DNA of 64,000 bases from Microbacterium immunditiarum (GCF_013409785.1 NZ_JACCBV010000001.1:1364001-1428000); one strand, 5' to 3'. Shown: positions 53,350-62,850, counted from the stretch's first letter. Program-made: numbers and translations. The notes: generated from the sequence alone by a model not told the origin.

Positions 53350-53756
53350 GCGAGCTGATCGTCGGCGACGTCGTCGCCCAGCGCGACGTGCACCTCACGC
53401 GCGAGTCGCTCGTGCGGTACGCCGGGGCATCCGGAGACTTCAACCCCATCCACTACCGCGACGATGTCGCCGCGAAGGTCGGCCTGCCGGGTGTCCTCGC
53501 CCACGGCATGCTCACGATGGGCCTCGCGGTCGAGACGATCGTGCCGTGGCTCGGCGACTCGGGGCGGATCCTCGAGTACGGAGTCCGCTTCACGCGTCCG
53601 GTCGTCGTCGACCCCGATGACGGCGCGACGCTGACCGTCGTCGCGAAGGTCGGGGCGATCGCCGACGACGCCGTGCGCATCGACCTCACGGTGACCCACG
53701 GCGAGACGACGGTGCTCGGCAAGGCCCAGGTGCGCGTGCGCCCGCTCGCCGCGTAG
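53346..53756 (+). CDS. HadB-like MaoC dehydratase, catalytic subunit
   Basis: A 136-residue MaoC hot-dog protein with hydratase motif 2, LVRYAGASGDFNPIHYRDDV (Asp and His catalytic pair), then GLPGVLAHGMLTMGL. It forms a heterodimer with the upstream subunit to dehydrate 3-hydroxyacyl intermediates. It starts in an overlap and ends 3 bases before murB. Confidence 0.88.
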   Translation: MSELIVGDVVAQRDVHLTRESLVRYAGASGDFNPIHYRDDVAAKVGLPGVLAHGMLTMGLAVETIVPWLGDSGRILEYGVRFTRPVVVDPDDGATLTVVAKVGAIADDAVRIDLTVTHGETTVLGKAQVRVRPLAA

Positions 53757-53759
53757 TCC

Positions 53760-54896
53760 ATGCCCGACGTCACTCCCGTTCCGCTCGCGCAGCTGACCAC
53801 GCTGCGCACCGGCGGCGCGCCCACGCGCATGATCGACGCCCGCACGACGGGCGAGCTCGTGGCGGCGCTGCACGACGCGTGGTCAGAGCACGGCGCGTGG
53901 CTGGTCCTGGGCGGCGGCTCGAACCTCTTCGTGGGCGACGGACCTTTCGAGGGCACCGTCGTGCGCGTGCTGACACAGGGGATCGAGCGGATGCCCTCAC
54001 CGCGGCCCGGGTTCGCGAGGCTCCGGGTGCAGGCGGGCCACGACTGGGATCGCCTCGTGGCGTATGCCGTGAGCGAGGGGCTCGCCGGCATCGAGGCGAT
54101 GTCCGGCATCCCGGGCACCGTGGGTGCGGCGCCGGTGCAGAACATCGGGGCGTACGGGCAGGAGATCGTGCAGACGCTCGTCGAGGTCGAGCTGCTCGAC
54201 GAGGGCGCCGCGGACCCGGTCGTCGTCCCGGCATCCGAACTCGGCCTCGGCTTCCGCACGTCGGTGCTCAAGCATCACTACGGATCGGTGCCCGCGCGCA
54301 GCGCGGTCATCCTGTCGGTCACGCTCGAGCTCGAGGAGGTCGGCCACGCCGAGCGCGCGATCGGAGGCGAGCAGCTTCGCGCCGCCCTCGGCCTCGATGA
54401 AGGCACCGCCGTCACACTCGAGTGGGTGCGCAACCACGTGCTCGACACACGCCGCCGCAAGGGCATGGTGCTTGACCCGGACGACCCCGACACGTACAGC
54501 GCGGGCTCGTTCTTCCAGAACGCGATCGTGTCCGCGTCGTTCGCGCGGACCCTTCCGCCCGAGTGCCCCCGGTGGCCGCTCGAACCGGATCCGGACACGT
54601 TCCTCGTCATTCCGCTCGACTCGTTCGACGGGTTCGTTCCGCCCGCGGCGACGCAGGATCCCGCGGTCAAGGTCAGTGCCGCGTGGCTCATCGAGCAGTC
54701 CGGCATCCGCAAGGGCTTCAAGCTGCCGCGCTCGCGCGCCGCGATCTCGACGAAGCACGCGCTCGCCCTCACCAACCGCGGCAATGGAACGGCGGCCGAG
54801 CTCGCCGAGCTCGCGCGCTTCATCCAGGGGAGGGTGCAGTCCGAGTTCGGGCTGATCCTGCAACCGGAGCCCGTGCTTGTGGGCGTGGACCTGTAG
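53760..54896 (+). CDS. murB: UDP-N-acetylmuramate dehydrogenase
   Basis: A 378-residue type-I-like MurB, reducing UDP-GlcNAc-enolpyruvate to UDP-MurNAc for peptidoglycan synthesis. FAD motif LVLGGGSNLFVGD; MSGIPGTVGAAPVQNIGAYG with catalytic-region Tyr; SAGSFFQNAIVS with the catalytic Ser; and the C-terminal LILQPEPVLVGV with the Glu acid. The start ATG 53760 lies three bases after hadB-like. Confidence 0.95.
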   Translation: MPDVTPVPLAQLTTLRTGGAPTRMIDARTTGELVAALHDAWSEHGAWLVLGGGSNLFVGDGPFEGTVVRVLTQGIERMPSPRPGFARLRVQAGHDWDRLVAYAVSEGLAGIEAMSGIPGTVGAAPVQNIGAYGQEIVQTLVEVELLDEGAADPVVVPASELGLGFRTSVLKHHYGSVPARSAVILSVTLELEEVGHAERAIGGEQLRAALGLDEGTAVTLEWVRNHVLDTRRRKGMVLDPDDPDTYSAGSFFQNAIVSASFARTLPPECPRWPLEPDPDTFLVIPLDSFDGFVPPAATQDPAVKVSAAWLIEQSGIRKGFKLPRSRAAISTKHALALTNRGNGTAAELAELARFIQGRVQSEFGLILQPEPVLVGVDL

Positions 54897-54966
54897 GCAG
54901 CGCCGCGCGGCGCGTGGCATCCTGTCGATACCGGAGGTGCGGCCGACGGCAGGTGAGGGGGGCGCG

Positions 54967-57579
54967 ATGGCCAGGGCGAACACGTTCTTCGTCGGGCTCC
55001 GCGATCAGACCGCGGATCTGCTGACCTCGGGTGTCAGCGTCGACGTGCTCGGCCAGCCCGGCTCAGGACGCACCACCCTTGTGGCGTCGGTGACGTCGGC
55101 ACTTGTCGAGCTCGGCTGGGACGTGGTGCATGTACGTGGGGTGGCCGCGCTCGCCGACCGTCCGCTCGAGGCTCTGGCGGTCGCGGACCTGCTCAGGCGC
55201 CCGGCCCAGCGGCCGGAGTCACGCGTGGCGGCCACGGTGGAGCGGCTGCGCTCGGAGTTGGCGGACGGGCGGACAGTCCTCGTCGTCGACGACGCCGACG
55301 ACCTCGACGTCACCTCAGCGGGCGCGATCGCGGCCGCGCACGGTCAGCGGCCGTTTCCCGTGCTGACGACGTCGCGCCCGCGGCCCGCCTACCGCCAGGC
55401 TCCGGTCACTCTGCGTTCCTCGATCCGGCCCGGAGTCGTCCTCGACATTCCACCGCTCGACTTCGTCGAGGTCCTCGCGATCCTCGCGGACATTCTGCCA
55501 GGGGACATCGAACCGGACACGCTGGCGCGCATCCACGCCCTCTCCGGAGGACTGCCGAACCTGATCGTGGCGGTGGCGGTCGCAGCGCGCCAGACCGGAC
55601 GCATCCGGCAGATCGACGGCGTATGGGTCGCCGACGCGGACCTGTGGACCCCCGGGCTGACCCGCGTGGTCCAGACCCTGATCGCCGATCTGGGGGAACC
55701 TGCACTCGAGGCCCTGCAGATGCTGTCGCTCGCCGGAACCGTCCCGGTGTCGTTGGCCGCTGAGCTCGTCGGCTGGGCGGCGCTGGAGGAGCTCGACGCG
55801 TGCGGTCTGCTGCGTTTCGTCCCGCGCGGCGACGACGTCGTGCTCGGGATCTTCCCGCCTCTCGTCGAGGAGCGGTATCGGCGTCCCCCGCTCGGTGCCC
55901 GCAGCTTGCACTTCAACGCCCGGATAGCCGCCCTGCTCGATCCCTCGACGACCGCGATGCCGGGTGCGTCGACGCTGCTGCCACCCGCTGTAACCGCCCC
56001 ATGGTTCTGGCCCGGCGACGCCCAACCGACCGCGCCGCGGTTCGACCGCGATGAGGGCAACGTCGAGGCGGCCGAGTTGTCCGACACCGTCCACGTCCGC
56101 CTCATGCGCGAGCACTGGCACAGGCAGCTCCTGCTCCGGCGACGCGAGTGGGAGCGCAACCCCGAAGCGGCGACCGCGATCCTGTACCTGCGTGCCTTGC
56201 TCGTGAACAACGCCGAGGTCGAGACGATGTCGAGGGTGGTCGCGCAGACTCCTCCCAGCACCGATCAGGCGCAGATGGCGGAGCTGCACCGCTGGCACGC
56301 GCTCGTGCTCGCTTACGCCGCCGACGACCTCGCCGGAGCCCGAACCCTGCTGCAGCGCGCCGCCACCGAGGTCGGTCCGTGGGCCGAGGTGCTGCACGCC
56401 GTCGAGGATTACCTCACGCTCACGCTCGACCGGCTGCCGGAGCCGCGAGCGGTCGCGGTCCAGCGCACCGAGACGAGGCAGTTCTCGGCGGCGGTGTCCG
56501 CAGCGACGCACATCGCGGTCGGCGATGTATCGGAGGCGCGCACCGCTCTCGAGGCCGCCGAGTGGACCGATGCCGACATGATCCGCACGCGCGATGTGGT
56601 CCGGGGGATGGCGAACCTCATCGCCGGGGAGGTGGAAGAGGCGCTCGCATGGAGCCGTCGGCACGTGGAGGAGGCGCGGGACGCGCTCGACACCGAGAGC
56701 GTCTACGGGCACGCGTACGTGGCGGTGAGCGCCCTGATCCTCAGCGGTCGGATGAACGAGCTGCGCACGATGCTCGGCAACGTGCTGTCGACCGGGCTGA
56801 CATCATCGGTCCAGCGGCACTACGTGGACTCGCTGCTCGGGCTCGCCGCTGTTCTCGCCGCGAGGGACGGCCACACGACGCGCGATGCGTCGTACTACCG
56901 GTATCTCAGGTCCGCCGCCAGGTCGAGCACGTTGCCGCTGCCGGCGTGGGCGATGGCGCGAGCGGACATCGAAGTCGCGGACGATGATCCGGAGGGCGCC
57001 GAGCACCTGTGGGACGCCGTCCAGGGGTACCTCGACCGGGGATTGGTCGTCTCGGCGGTGCTGCTCGGCGGCGTCGCGCTCGACCTGAGCCCGGATCCGG
57101 ACCGCGTCGCGACGCTGCGCGAAGCGACGGGTCCCCGGGCCGCCGGCCTGCTGGACGCGGTGCTCAGGGTCGCCGAGGCCGCCGTCGACGACGATCCGGT
57201 CGCGGGGGCTCGGCTCGGGCGCCGACTGATCGACGCCGGCCTGGTCTCGCTGGGTGTGAGGGCGACCGGGCACTCGATCCGTCGCCTGCGCGCTTCGGGC
57301 GCCGCGACCGAATCCCGGGAGGTGCTGGACGCGCTGGTGCGACAGCTTCATGGCGCCGGCATCGACCCTGACCCTCTGCTCGGATCCCTCGCACCCACAC
57401 GGCAGCTCTCGCCGCGGGAGCAGCAGGTGGGAAGCCTCGTGGCCCACGGCATGACGAACGCGGAGATCGCGCGCATGCTCGGCATCACCCCCAAGACGGT
57501 GGAGAACCACCTCAGCAGGATCCTCCGCAAACTGGGCGCCACGGACCGCTCCGAGGTGGTGGGTGTGTTCCGCGGCTGA
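54967..57579 (+). CDS. Large ATP-binding LuxR family transcriptional regulator
   Basis: An 870-residue LAL/STAND-like regulator. Walker A VLGQPGSGRTTLV (about residues 28-40), Walker B TVLVVDDADDL (about 103), a winged-helix and TPR-like helical middle, and a C-terminal LuxR HTH (about 813-868: LSPREQQVGSLVAHGMTNAE then IARMLGITPKTVENHLSRIL). No receiver domain. ATG 54967 follows AGGTGAGGGGGG. It is convergent with an LAETG surface-protein gene and may control surface proteins; the target is not shown by the sequence. Confidence 0.88.
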   Translation: MARANTFFVGLRDQTADLLTSGVSVDVLGQPGSGRTTLVASVTSALVELGWDVVHVRGVAALADRPLEALAVADLLRRPAQRPESRVAATVERLRSELADGRTVLVVDDADDLDVTSAGAIAAAHGQRPFPVLTTSRPRPAYRQAPVTLRSSIRPGVVLDIPPLDFVEVLAILADILPGDIEPDTLARIHALSGGLPNLIVAVAVAARQTGRIRQIDGVWVADADLWTPGLTRVVQTLIADLGEPALEALQMLSLAGTVPVSLAAELVGWAALEELDACGLLRFVPRGDDVVLGIFPPLVEERYRRPPLGARSLHFNARIAALLDPSTTAMPGASTLLPPAVTAPWFWPGDAQPTAPRFDRDEGNVEAAELSDTVHVRLMREHWHRQLLLRRREWERNPEAATAILYLRALLVNNAEVETMSRVVAQTPPSTDQAQMAELHRWHALVLAYAADDLAGARTLLQRAATEVGPWAEVLHAVEDYLTLTLDRLPEPRAVAVQRTETRQFSAAVSAATHIAVGDVSEARTALEAAEWTDADMIRTRDVVRGMANLIAGEVEEALAWSRRHVEEARDALDTESVYGHAYVAVSALILSGRMNELRTMLGNVLSTGLTSSVQRHYVDSLLGLAAVLAARDGHTTRDASYYRYLRSAARSSTLPLPAWAMARADIEVADDDPEGAEHLWDAVQGYLDRGLVVSAVLLGGVALDLSPDPDRVATLREATGPRAAGLLDAVLRVAEAAVDDDPVAGARLGRRLIDAGLVSLGVRATGHSIRRLRASGAATESREVLDALVRQLHGAGIDPDPLLGSLAPTRQLSPREQQVGSLVAHGMTNAEIARMLGITPKTVENHLSRILRKLGATDRSEVVGVFRG

Positions 57580-57624
57580 TGCGAGCGAGGCGCCCTCGCT
57601 GTGACGGGACGCCGGAAACGCCGA

Positions 57625-57656
57625 TCAGGGGTCGGATCCGAAGATCCGACCCCTGA
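57625..57656. terminator. Bidirectional terminator between LuxR and LAETG-protein genes
   Basis: A perfect 14-bp stem (TCAGGGGTCGGATC/GATCCGACCCCTGA) with a CGAA tetraloop, between two convergent genes. No T-run. Confidence 0.75.
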
Positions 57657-57689
57657 CGAGCGGCCATCGCGTGACGACCGGGCTTCCCG

Positions 57690-58619
57690 TCAGCGGGCGT
57701 CGGCGAACCGTCGTACCGCGACGAGGCCCGCACCGAGGGCCGCGAGCAGGCCCGCCCCGAGGAGCAGAGTCAACTGCCCGTCGGCGCCGGTCTCGGCGAG
57801 CGTGTCAGGTGCAGTCACGGGAACCTGCTCCGCAGGCGTGTCCACCGGAACCGGGACGGTCGCGACATACCGGCCGAAGCGGTACTCCGGGTGGCTGAGC
57901 TCCTCGACCGGATCCACCGCGAAGGCGAATCGGAATTCGGTGTGCCCCTGCTCCGGAACGGCCGGACGATAGTCGGGGTTGGGCACCTCGATCATCGGAT
58001 CGCCCTGGGCCGGCACCGTCTCAGTGCGGTTGACCGCCTCGAGGTAAAACCAGTCGCCGTTTCCCGAGTCGCCGTGGCTGCGGTAGTACGCACCCTCGAC
58101 GCCGACGCCGTGGGGGTCGCCCTCGACGTTGGGCTGCCACCCCGGGTCGGGCCAGACGGGTGCCTGGTCCTCGGTCTGCGGTTCACCGGTCCAGCTGTAC
58201 CGCTGCCAGTGGTCGAACACCTCGATCGTGCTCTCGGGCACGTAGTCGGGGTTGTCCACCCACATCGTCGGCTCACCCTGCTCGGGCTGCGCCGGCACGT
58301 CCACGACGTATCGTTCGGCGATCTGCGTCCAAATGCGGCCGTCCTCAGGCGCTCCGGTCACCCAGCCGGTCTCCTCGTACTGCCCCGGAACCGCCTCGCG
58401 ATCGATCACGGTGCGTGTCTCGATGACGTTCCAGTCGTCGCCGGCCGGTGCGGCAGTGAGCCACGAGGTCTCCTCGTAGCGGGGCGCGCTTTCGGCGGCC
58501 GCAGACACCCCCGCGGCCATCGGCATCGTTGCGGCCGATGCCGGGGCGGCCGCGCCGACCGCGAGAACTCCCATCAGCAGCAGGGCCACCCCTGTCGCCG
58601 GAATCATCGTCTTTCGCAT
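57690..58619 (-). CDS. Cell-wall-anchored repeat protein with LAETG signal
   Basis: A 309-residue surface protein. Signal peptide ends near residue 30 (APASAA). The mature part carries degenerate repeats: RYEETSWLTAAPAG and QYEETGWVTGAPEDG, each followed by W-x-V/I-x-E-T/R, and two NPDY segments (VDNPDYVPES, VPNPDYRPAV). The end LAETGADG, a hydrophobic helix and RRFADAR form a sorting signal for a class E-type sortase. ATG 58619 has the site GGGGGACGGGAG. It is convergent with a LuxR regulator, and an imperfect 19-bp tandem repeat lies upstream. Function is unknown. Confidence 0.8.
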   Translation of the reverse strand: MRKTMIPATGVALLLMGVLAVGAAAPASAATMPMAAGVSAAAESAPRYEETSWLTAAPAGDDWNVIETRTVIDREAVPGQYEETGWVTGAPEDGRIWTQIAERYVVDVPAQPEQGEPTMWVDNPDYVPESTIEVFDHWQRYSWTGEPQTEDQAPVWPDPGWQPNVEGDPHGVGVEGAYYRSHGDSGNGDWFYLEAVNRTETVPAQGDPMIEVPNPDYRPAVPEQGHTEFRFAFAVDPVEELSHPEYRFGRYVATVPVPVDTPAEQVPVTAPDTLAETGADGQLTLLLGAGLLAALGAGLVAVRRFADAR

Positions 58620-58633
58620 CTCCCGTCCCCCTT

Positions 58634-58670
58634 TCGGATGCGTCGCGCTGACTCGGATCTGTCGCGCTGA
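58634..58670. repeat. Imperfect 18-bp tandem repeat upstream of LAETG-protein gene
   Basis: TCGGATGCGTCGCGCTGA (58634-58651) and TCGGATCTGTCGCGCTGA (58653-58670) differ at two adjacent bases and have a 19-base period. The block starts 15 bases upstream of the ATG at 58619 and lies in its leader. It could be a double binding site or a recent duplication. Confidence 0.65.
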
Positions 58671-58829
58671 TTTCACGATCCGCCGGTCGAACGAGGCCCC
58701 ACGCGCGGGGCGGCCCGACTGGGAGTGGTCGAGGACGAATTGGGGGCACCCCCGCTTCGTGAGGGATCGGGCCGGGGAGAGAGGGCCCTGTCGTACGCGG
58801 CGCCACGCCAGACCCGCCCGCTGCGCGCG

Positions 58830-58846
58830 CTTCAGGCGCGCTTCAG
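58830..58846 (+). promoter_or_regulatory. Response-regulator box CTTCAG-N5-CTTCAG, copy 1
   Basis: CTTCAG at 58830-58835 and 58841-58846 gives a direct repeat with an 11-bp step, 23 bases before the response-regulator start. The same repeat and step are found before the PepSY-like gene at 60924. Direct repeats of this size are typical sites for OmpR-type dimers, so autoregulation is likely. Confidence 0.65.
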
Positions 58847-58869
58847 GAGCGATCCGCCACGATGGAGGC

Positions 58870-59547
58870 ATGCGCGTGCTGGTCGTCGACGATGAGGTGC
58901 GCCTCGCCGACGGGATCAGGCGCGGCCTCGAGGCGGAAGGCTTCGCGGTCGACGTCGCCCACGACGGCGTCGAGGGGCTCTGGTACGCGCGCGAGAACGA
59001 GTACTCGGCGATCCTGCTCGACATCATGCTTCCCCGCATGAGCGGCTACGCGGTGTGCCGCACGCTGCGCGACGAGGAGAACTGGACCCCCGTGCTCATG
59101 CTCACCGCGAAGGACGGCGAGTGGGATGAGGTGGAGGGGCTCGACACCGGCGCCGACGACTACCTCACGAAGCCCTTCTCGTTCGCGGTGCTGCTCGCGC
59201 GCCTGCGCGCGCTCGTGCGGCGCGGGGCGACCGCGCGCCCGGCGACGCTCTCCGCGGGCGATCTCGTGCTCGACCCCGCGAGGAAGACCGTCACGCGAGG
59301 GGGCGAGCCGATCGATCTCACGACGCGCGAGTTCGCGGTGCTCGAGTTCCTGCTGCGCCGCGCGGGCGAGGTCGTCTCGAAGGCGCAGATCCTGGCGGGC
59401 GTGTGGGACTTCGCGTTCGAGGGCGACCCGAACATCGTGGAGGTGTACATCGGGCATCTGCGCGCGAAGGTCGATCGGCCGTTCGGACGCACCTCGATCC
59501 GCACGGTGCGGGGCGCGGGCTACGTGATCGGCGAGGACGGTGACTGA
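58870..59547 (+). CDS. OmpR-family response regulator
   Basis: A 225-residue two-component regulator. Receiver: VVDDEVRLADG (acidic pocket), the phospho-Asp in ILLDIMLPRMSG (near residue 53), VLMLTAKDGE and DDYLTKPFSFAVLLARL (Lys near 104). Winged helix at 130-220 (LTTREFAVLEFLLRRAGEVV ... IRTVRGAGYVI). ATG 58870 follows GGAGGC. It overlaps the histidine kinase gene by 8 bases and is preceded by its presumed own binding site. Confidence 0.93.
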   Translation: MRVLVVDDEVRLADGIRRGLEAEGFAVDVAHDGVEGLWYARENEYSAILLDIMLPRMSGYAVCRTLRDEENWTPVLMLTAKDGEWDEVEGLDTGADDYLTKPFSFAVLLARLRALVRRGATARPATLSAGDLVLDPARKTVTRGGEPIDLTTREFAVLEFLLRRAGEVVSKAQILAGVWDFAFEGDPNIVEVYIGHLRAKVDRPFGRTSIRTVRGAGYVIGEDGD

Positions 59548-60901
59548 CCCGCGGCACACCCCGCCCGCGCGGAAGCGCCGCCGCGCGGGCATCCGCTCCC
59601 GTATCACGGCCGTCAGCGTAGGTGCGGTCGCCATCGCGCTCGTGATCGGCGCGATCGGCTTCTGGCTGACGCTGCGGTCGTCGCTCTACGGACAACTGGA
59701 TCTCGCCACGCGCCAAGACGCCGTCGCGTTCGCCGAGCAGGCCGACCAGGTGGGCGAGGACGCGCTGCCGGATGTCGACGACGATCGCTTCTGGCAGCTC
59801 ATCGATCGCGACAGCGGATCGGTCGTCGCCGGGAGCGACCTCGTGGAGGACCTGAGCGCGATCGCGGATCGCAACGGCACCGCGCCGCCGTTCGTCTCGC
59901 TCGGGGCGGACGGGGTGTTCGCCGTCGCCGCCGAGCGCGAGAGCGGTGATGTCATCGTCGTGGCAGGCCGGTCGACGTCGACGATCGAGGAGACCCTCGG
60001 CTCGGTCGCGACGCTCCTCACCGTCGCCGTGCCGCTCATCGCGCTCGTGGTGGGCATCACGACGTGGATCGCCGTGGGTCGCGCGCTCGCGCCGGTCGAG
60101 CGCATGCGACGGCAGGTCGACGCGGTCACCGCGAGCGACCTGTCGCAGCGCGTGGAAGACCCCCGCACGGGTGATGAGCTCGGCCGGCTCGCGCACACGC
60201 TGAACGACATGCTCGGTCGCCTCGAGGACTCCCAGCGCGCGCAGCGGCGTTTCATCTCGGATGCCTCGCACGAGCTCAAATCTCCGCTCGCCGTCCTCCG
60301 CCAGTACGCCGAGGTCGCCGCGGCGCATCCCGAGCGCGTGAGCGCGGACGAGCTCACCGAGACGGTGCTCGACGAAGGCCAGCGCCTCGAGCGCCTCGTG
60401 CAGGGCATGCTCGTCCTCGCGCGAGCCGACGAGCGCGCGCTGACGATCACAGCGGTCGACGTCGACCTCGACGACGTGCTGTATGCCGAGGCGCAGCGAC
60501 TGCGGGCACTGGGGAAGGTCGAGACGGATGCCTCGGCCGTCCGCCCCGTGCGCGTGCACGCCGATGCGGCTCTTGTCCGCCAGGCCGTGCGCAACCTCGT
60601 CGACAACGCCGCACGGCACGCACGCACGCGGGTCGTCCTCTCCTCCGACGTCGCCGACGGCATGGCACTGGTCACCGTCGACGACGACGGTCCCGGCGTG
60701 CCGCCCGACCAGCGCGAACGCGTCTTCGAGCGGTTCGTGCGGCTCGACGACGCGCGCTCGCGCGACGCGGGCGGCAGCGGCCTCGGGCTCGCGATCGTGC
60801 GCGAGATCGCGGTGCGCCACGGCGGGTCCGCCCGTCTGGCGGAGTCCCTGCTCGGCGGGGCGCGCGCCGAGCTGCGCCTGCCGCTCGCGCCCGCGGACTG
60901 A
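59540..60901 (+). CDS. Sensor histidine kinase
   Basis: A 453-residue membrane kinase. Two helices (about residues 20-45 and 155-177) flank a small extracytoplasmic sensor. HAMP follows (ALAPVERMRRQVDAVTASDL), then the H-box FISDASHELKSPLAVLRQYA (phospho-His near residue 249), the N-box LVDNAARHA and G-boxes DDDGPGVP and GGSGLGLAIV. GTG 59540 overlaps the regulator gene. It senses an unknown envelope signal and phosphorylates the adjacent regulator. Confidence 0.93.
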   Translation: MTDPRHTPPARKRRRAGIRSRITAVSVGAVAIALVIGAIGFWLTLRSSLYGQLDLATRQDAVAFAEQADQVGEDALPDVDDDRFWQLIDRDSGSVVAGSDLVEDLSAIADRNGTAPPFVSLGADGVFAVAAERESGDVIVVAGRSTSTIEETLGSVATLLTVAVPLIALVVGITTWIAVGRALAPVERMRRQVDAVTASDLSQRVEDPRTGDELGRLAHTLNDMLGRLEDSQRAQRRFISDASHELKSPLAVLRQYAEVAAAHPERVSADELTETVLDEGQRLERLVQGMLVLARADERALTITAVDVDLDDVLYAEAQRLRALGKVETDASAVRPVRVHADAALVRQAVRNLVDNAARHARTRVVLSSDVADGMALVTVDDDGPGVPPDQRERVFERFVRLDDARSRDAGGSGLGLAIVREIAVRHGGSARLAESLLGGARAELRLPLAPAD

Positions 60902-60923
60902 CCCCGAACGCGGATGTCCGGCG

Positions 60924-60940
60924 CTTCAGGCTGGCTTCAG
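60924..60940 (+). promoter_or_regulatory. Response-regulator box CTTCAG-N5-CTTCAG, copy 2
   Basis: CTTCAG at 60924-60929 and 60935-60940, the same 11-bp direct repeat as upstream of the response regulator, 41 bases before the PepSY-like gene start. It suggests that gene is a direct target. Confidence 0.65.
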
Positions 60941-60981
60941 CATCCGGGCGAGACCGTGGAGACCTCGACAAGGAGGACACC

Positions 60982-61629
60982 ATGAACAAGCGCACCATCG
61001 GAATCACCGCGGCGGCCATCGCGGGCACCGCCGTTCTGGCCGGCGGCGCGGCCATCGCCTTCGCGGCCGGCTCGGCGCCCACACCGGCCACGAGCCTCGC
61101 CGGCACGCCGACCCCCGCCTCGAACTCGCCGTCGCCGTCGCCCTCCGCGAGCTTCGACGACGACCGGGTCGCCGCGGCCGACATCGATCGTGCGATCCGG
61201 GCCGCACTCGACGCGGCCGGCCCCGGCACGGTCCTCGAGGCCGACACCGACGACGACGCGAGCCACGCCTACGAGATCGACATCCTGCTGGACGCGGGCG
61301 GCGTCGTGGAGGTCAAGCTCGACGATGCGTTCCAAGTCGTCTCGGTTGCCCCCGACGACCGCGGCGGCGATCGCGACGGTCGCGACGACGGGCGCGGTCG
61401 CGACGACGGCTTCGACGACAGCGATGACGACGACGAGCTGCTGACCGACGCGGCTCGCGTGCACGCGGCATCCGCTGCCGCCCTCGCGCACGTCGGCTCA
61501 GGCCGCGTCGTCAGCGTCGAACTGAGTGACGACGCCGACCATGTCTACGAGGTCGAGATCGAATTCGACAACGGCGACGACGTGGACGTCGAGCTCGACG
61601 CGTCCTTCAACGTCGTGCGGGCCGACTGA
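60982..61629 (+). CDS. Exported PepSY-like protein
   Basis: A 215-residue secreted or membrane-anchored protein. A signal helix (TAVLAGGAAIAFAAG) and a Pro/Ser/Thr linker are followed by two PepSY-like repeats (about residues 58-128 and 150-215), each with VVSVELSDDADHVYEVEIEF-like strands (AYEIDILLDAGGVVEVKLDD in the first). An acidic/Arg/Gly linker (DDRGGDRDGRDDGRGRDDG) joins them. ATG 60982 follows AAGGAGG. It is the likely target of the adjoining two-component system, and the acidic residues may bind cations. Confidence 0.82.
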   Translation: MNKRTIGITAAAIAGTAVLAGGAAIAFAAGSAPTPATSLAGTPTPASNSPSPSPSASFDDDRVAAADIDRAIRAALDAAGPGTVLEADTDDDASHAYEIDILLDAGGVVEVKLDDAFQVVSVAPDDRGGDRDGRDDGRGRDDGFDDSDDDDELLTDAARVHAASAAALAHVGSGRVVSVELSDDADHVYEVEIEFDNGDDVDVELDASFNVVRAD

Positions 61630-61641
61630 CCCGCCCGTACG

Positions 61642-61678
61642 GCGCCGCCTTCAGGAGAAGAGGTCCTGGAGGCGGCGC
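61642..61678. terminator. Bidirectional hairpin at convergent gene ends
   Basis: GCGCCGCCT (61642-61650) pairs with AGGCGGCGC (61670-61678), and inside it CAGGA pairs with TCCTG after one mismatch, leaving a 7-base loop. It overlaps the 3' end of the aminotransferase gene and follows the PepSY-like gene. Confidence 0.65.
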
Positions 61679-62850
61679 GCCCCTTCGAGCAGGGCGTCGT
61701 CGCCGAGCGCGTACGACAGGCGCAGATAGCCCGACGGACCGAAGGCCTCGCCCGGGACGACCGCGACCTCGGCCTCGTCGAGGATGAGGTCGGCGAGCTC
61801 CAGCGAGGTCTCGATCCGCTTGCCGCGCCATTCGCGCCCCAGCAGCCCGGTGACGTCGGGGTACGCGTAGAACGCGCCGAGCGGCCTCGGCACGGCAACG
61901 CCCTCGATCTTCGACAGCTCGTCGACGATGACGCGACGACGCCGGTCGAACGCCTGGCGCATCTGCTCGACCTCGTCCTGCGGGCCGGTCAGCGCCGCGA
62001 GCGCCGCCCGCTGCGCGATGTTGTTGACGTTGCTGCACAGGTGCGACTGCAGGTTCGCGGCGATCTTGGTGGCGTCGGCCGGGCCGACCATCCACCCGAG
62101 ACGCCAGCCGGTCATCGCGTACGTCTTGGCGACGCCGTTGACGAGGATCGTCTGGTTCGCGGCATCCGGCACCGCCTCGACGATCGAGACAGCCCGCACG
62201 CCTTCGTAGACGAGGTTCTGGTAGATCTCGTCGGAGACGATCCAGATGCCGTGCTCGATGGCCCACTCGCCGATCGCGCGCGTCTCTTCGTGCGAGTAGA
62301 CCGAGCCGGTGGGGTTCGACGGCGACACGAACACGAGCGCGGTCGTGCGGTCGGTGCGCGCGGCCTCGAGCTGCTCGACGGTGACCTTGTACTCCTGGTC
62401 GGCGCCGGCGAAGACCTCGACCGGGACGCCGTCGGCGAGGCGGATCGCCTCGGGGTACGTCGTCCAGTACGGCGCGGGAAGCAGCACCTCGTCGCCGGGG
62501 TTCACGACCGCCTGGAACGCCTGGTAGACCGCCTGCTTGCCGCCGTTGGTCACGATGATGCGCGACGGGTCGATCTCCAGGCCCGAGTCGCGCAGGGTCT
62601 TGGCCGCGATCGCCTCGCGCAGCACGGGCAGACCCGCGGCGGGTGTGTAGCGGAAGTTCGCGGGATCGTGAAGCGCCTCGACCGCTGCGTCGACGATGAA
62701 CCCGGGTGTCGCGAAGTCGGGCTCGCCCGCCGCGTACGAGATGACAGGACGCCCGGCCGCCTGCAGCGCCTTGGCCTTGGCATCGACCTTGAGCGTCGCC
62801 GACTCGGCGATCGCGGACAGCTTGCGAGATAGGGGAGCGCGCTCGGTCAC
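61651..62850 (-). CDS. Pyridoxal-phosphate aminotransferase (aspartate aminotransferase-like)
   Basis: A 399-residue fold-type I, class I aminotransferase. [20 protein letters not shown] at the start, [25 protein letters not shown] and the PLP-Lys in [18 protein letters not shown] identify an aspartate aminotransferase-like (Ib) enzyme. The C-terminal [15 protein letters not shown] carries the carboxylate-binding Arg. GTG 62850 gives the family length; the frame is open further upstream. It has no near operon partner. Confidence 0.9.
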   Translation of the reverse strand: MTERAPLSRKLSAIAESATLKVDAKAKALQAAGRPVISYAAGEPDFATPGFIVDAAVEALHDPANFRYTPAAGLPVLREAIAAKTLRDSGLEIDPSRIIVTNGGKQAVYQAFQAVVNPGDEVLLPAPYWTTYPEAIRLADGVPVEVFAGADQEYKVTVEQLEAARTDRTTALVFVSPSNPTGSVYSHEETRAIGEWAIEHGIWIVSDEIYQNLVYEGVRAVSIVEAVPDAANQTILVNGVAKTYAMTGWRLGWMVGPADATKIAANLQSHLCSNVNNIAQRAALAALTGPQDEVEQMRQAFDRRRRVIVDELSKIEGVAVPRPLGAFYAYPDVTGLLGREWRGKRIETSLELADLILDEAEVAVVPGEAFGPSGYLRLSYALGDDALLEGARRLQDLFS

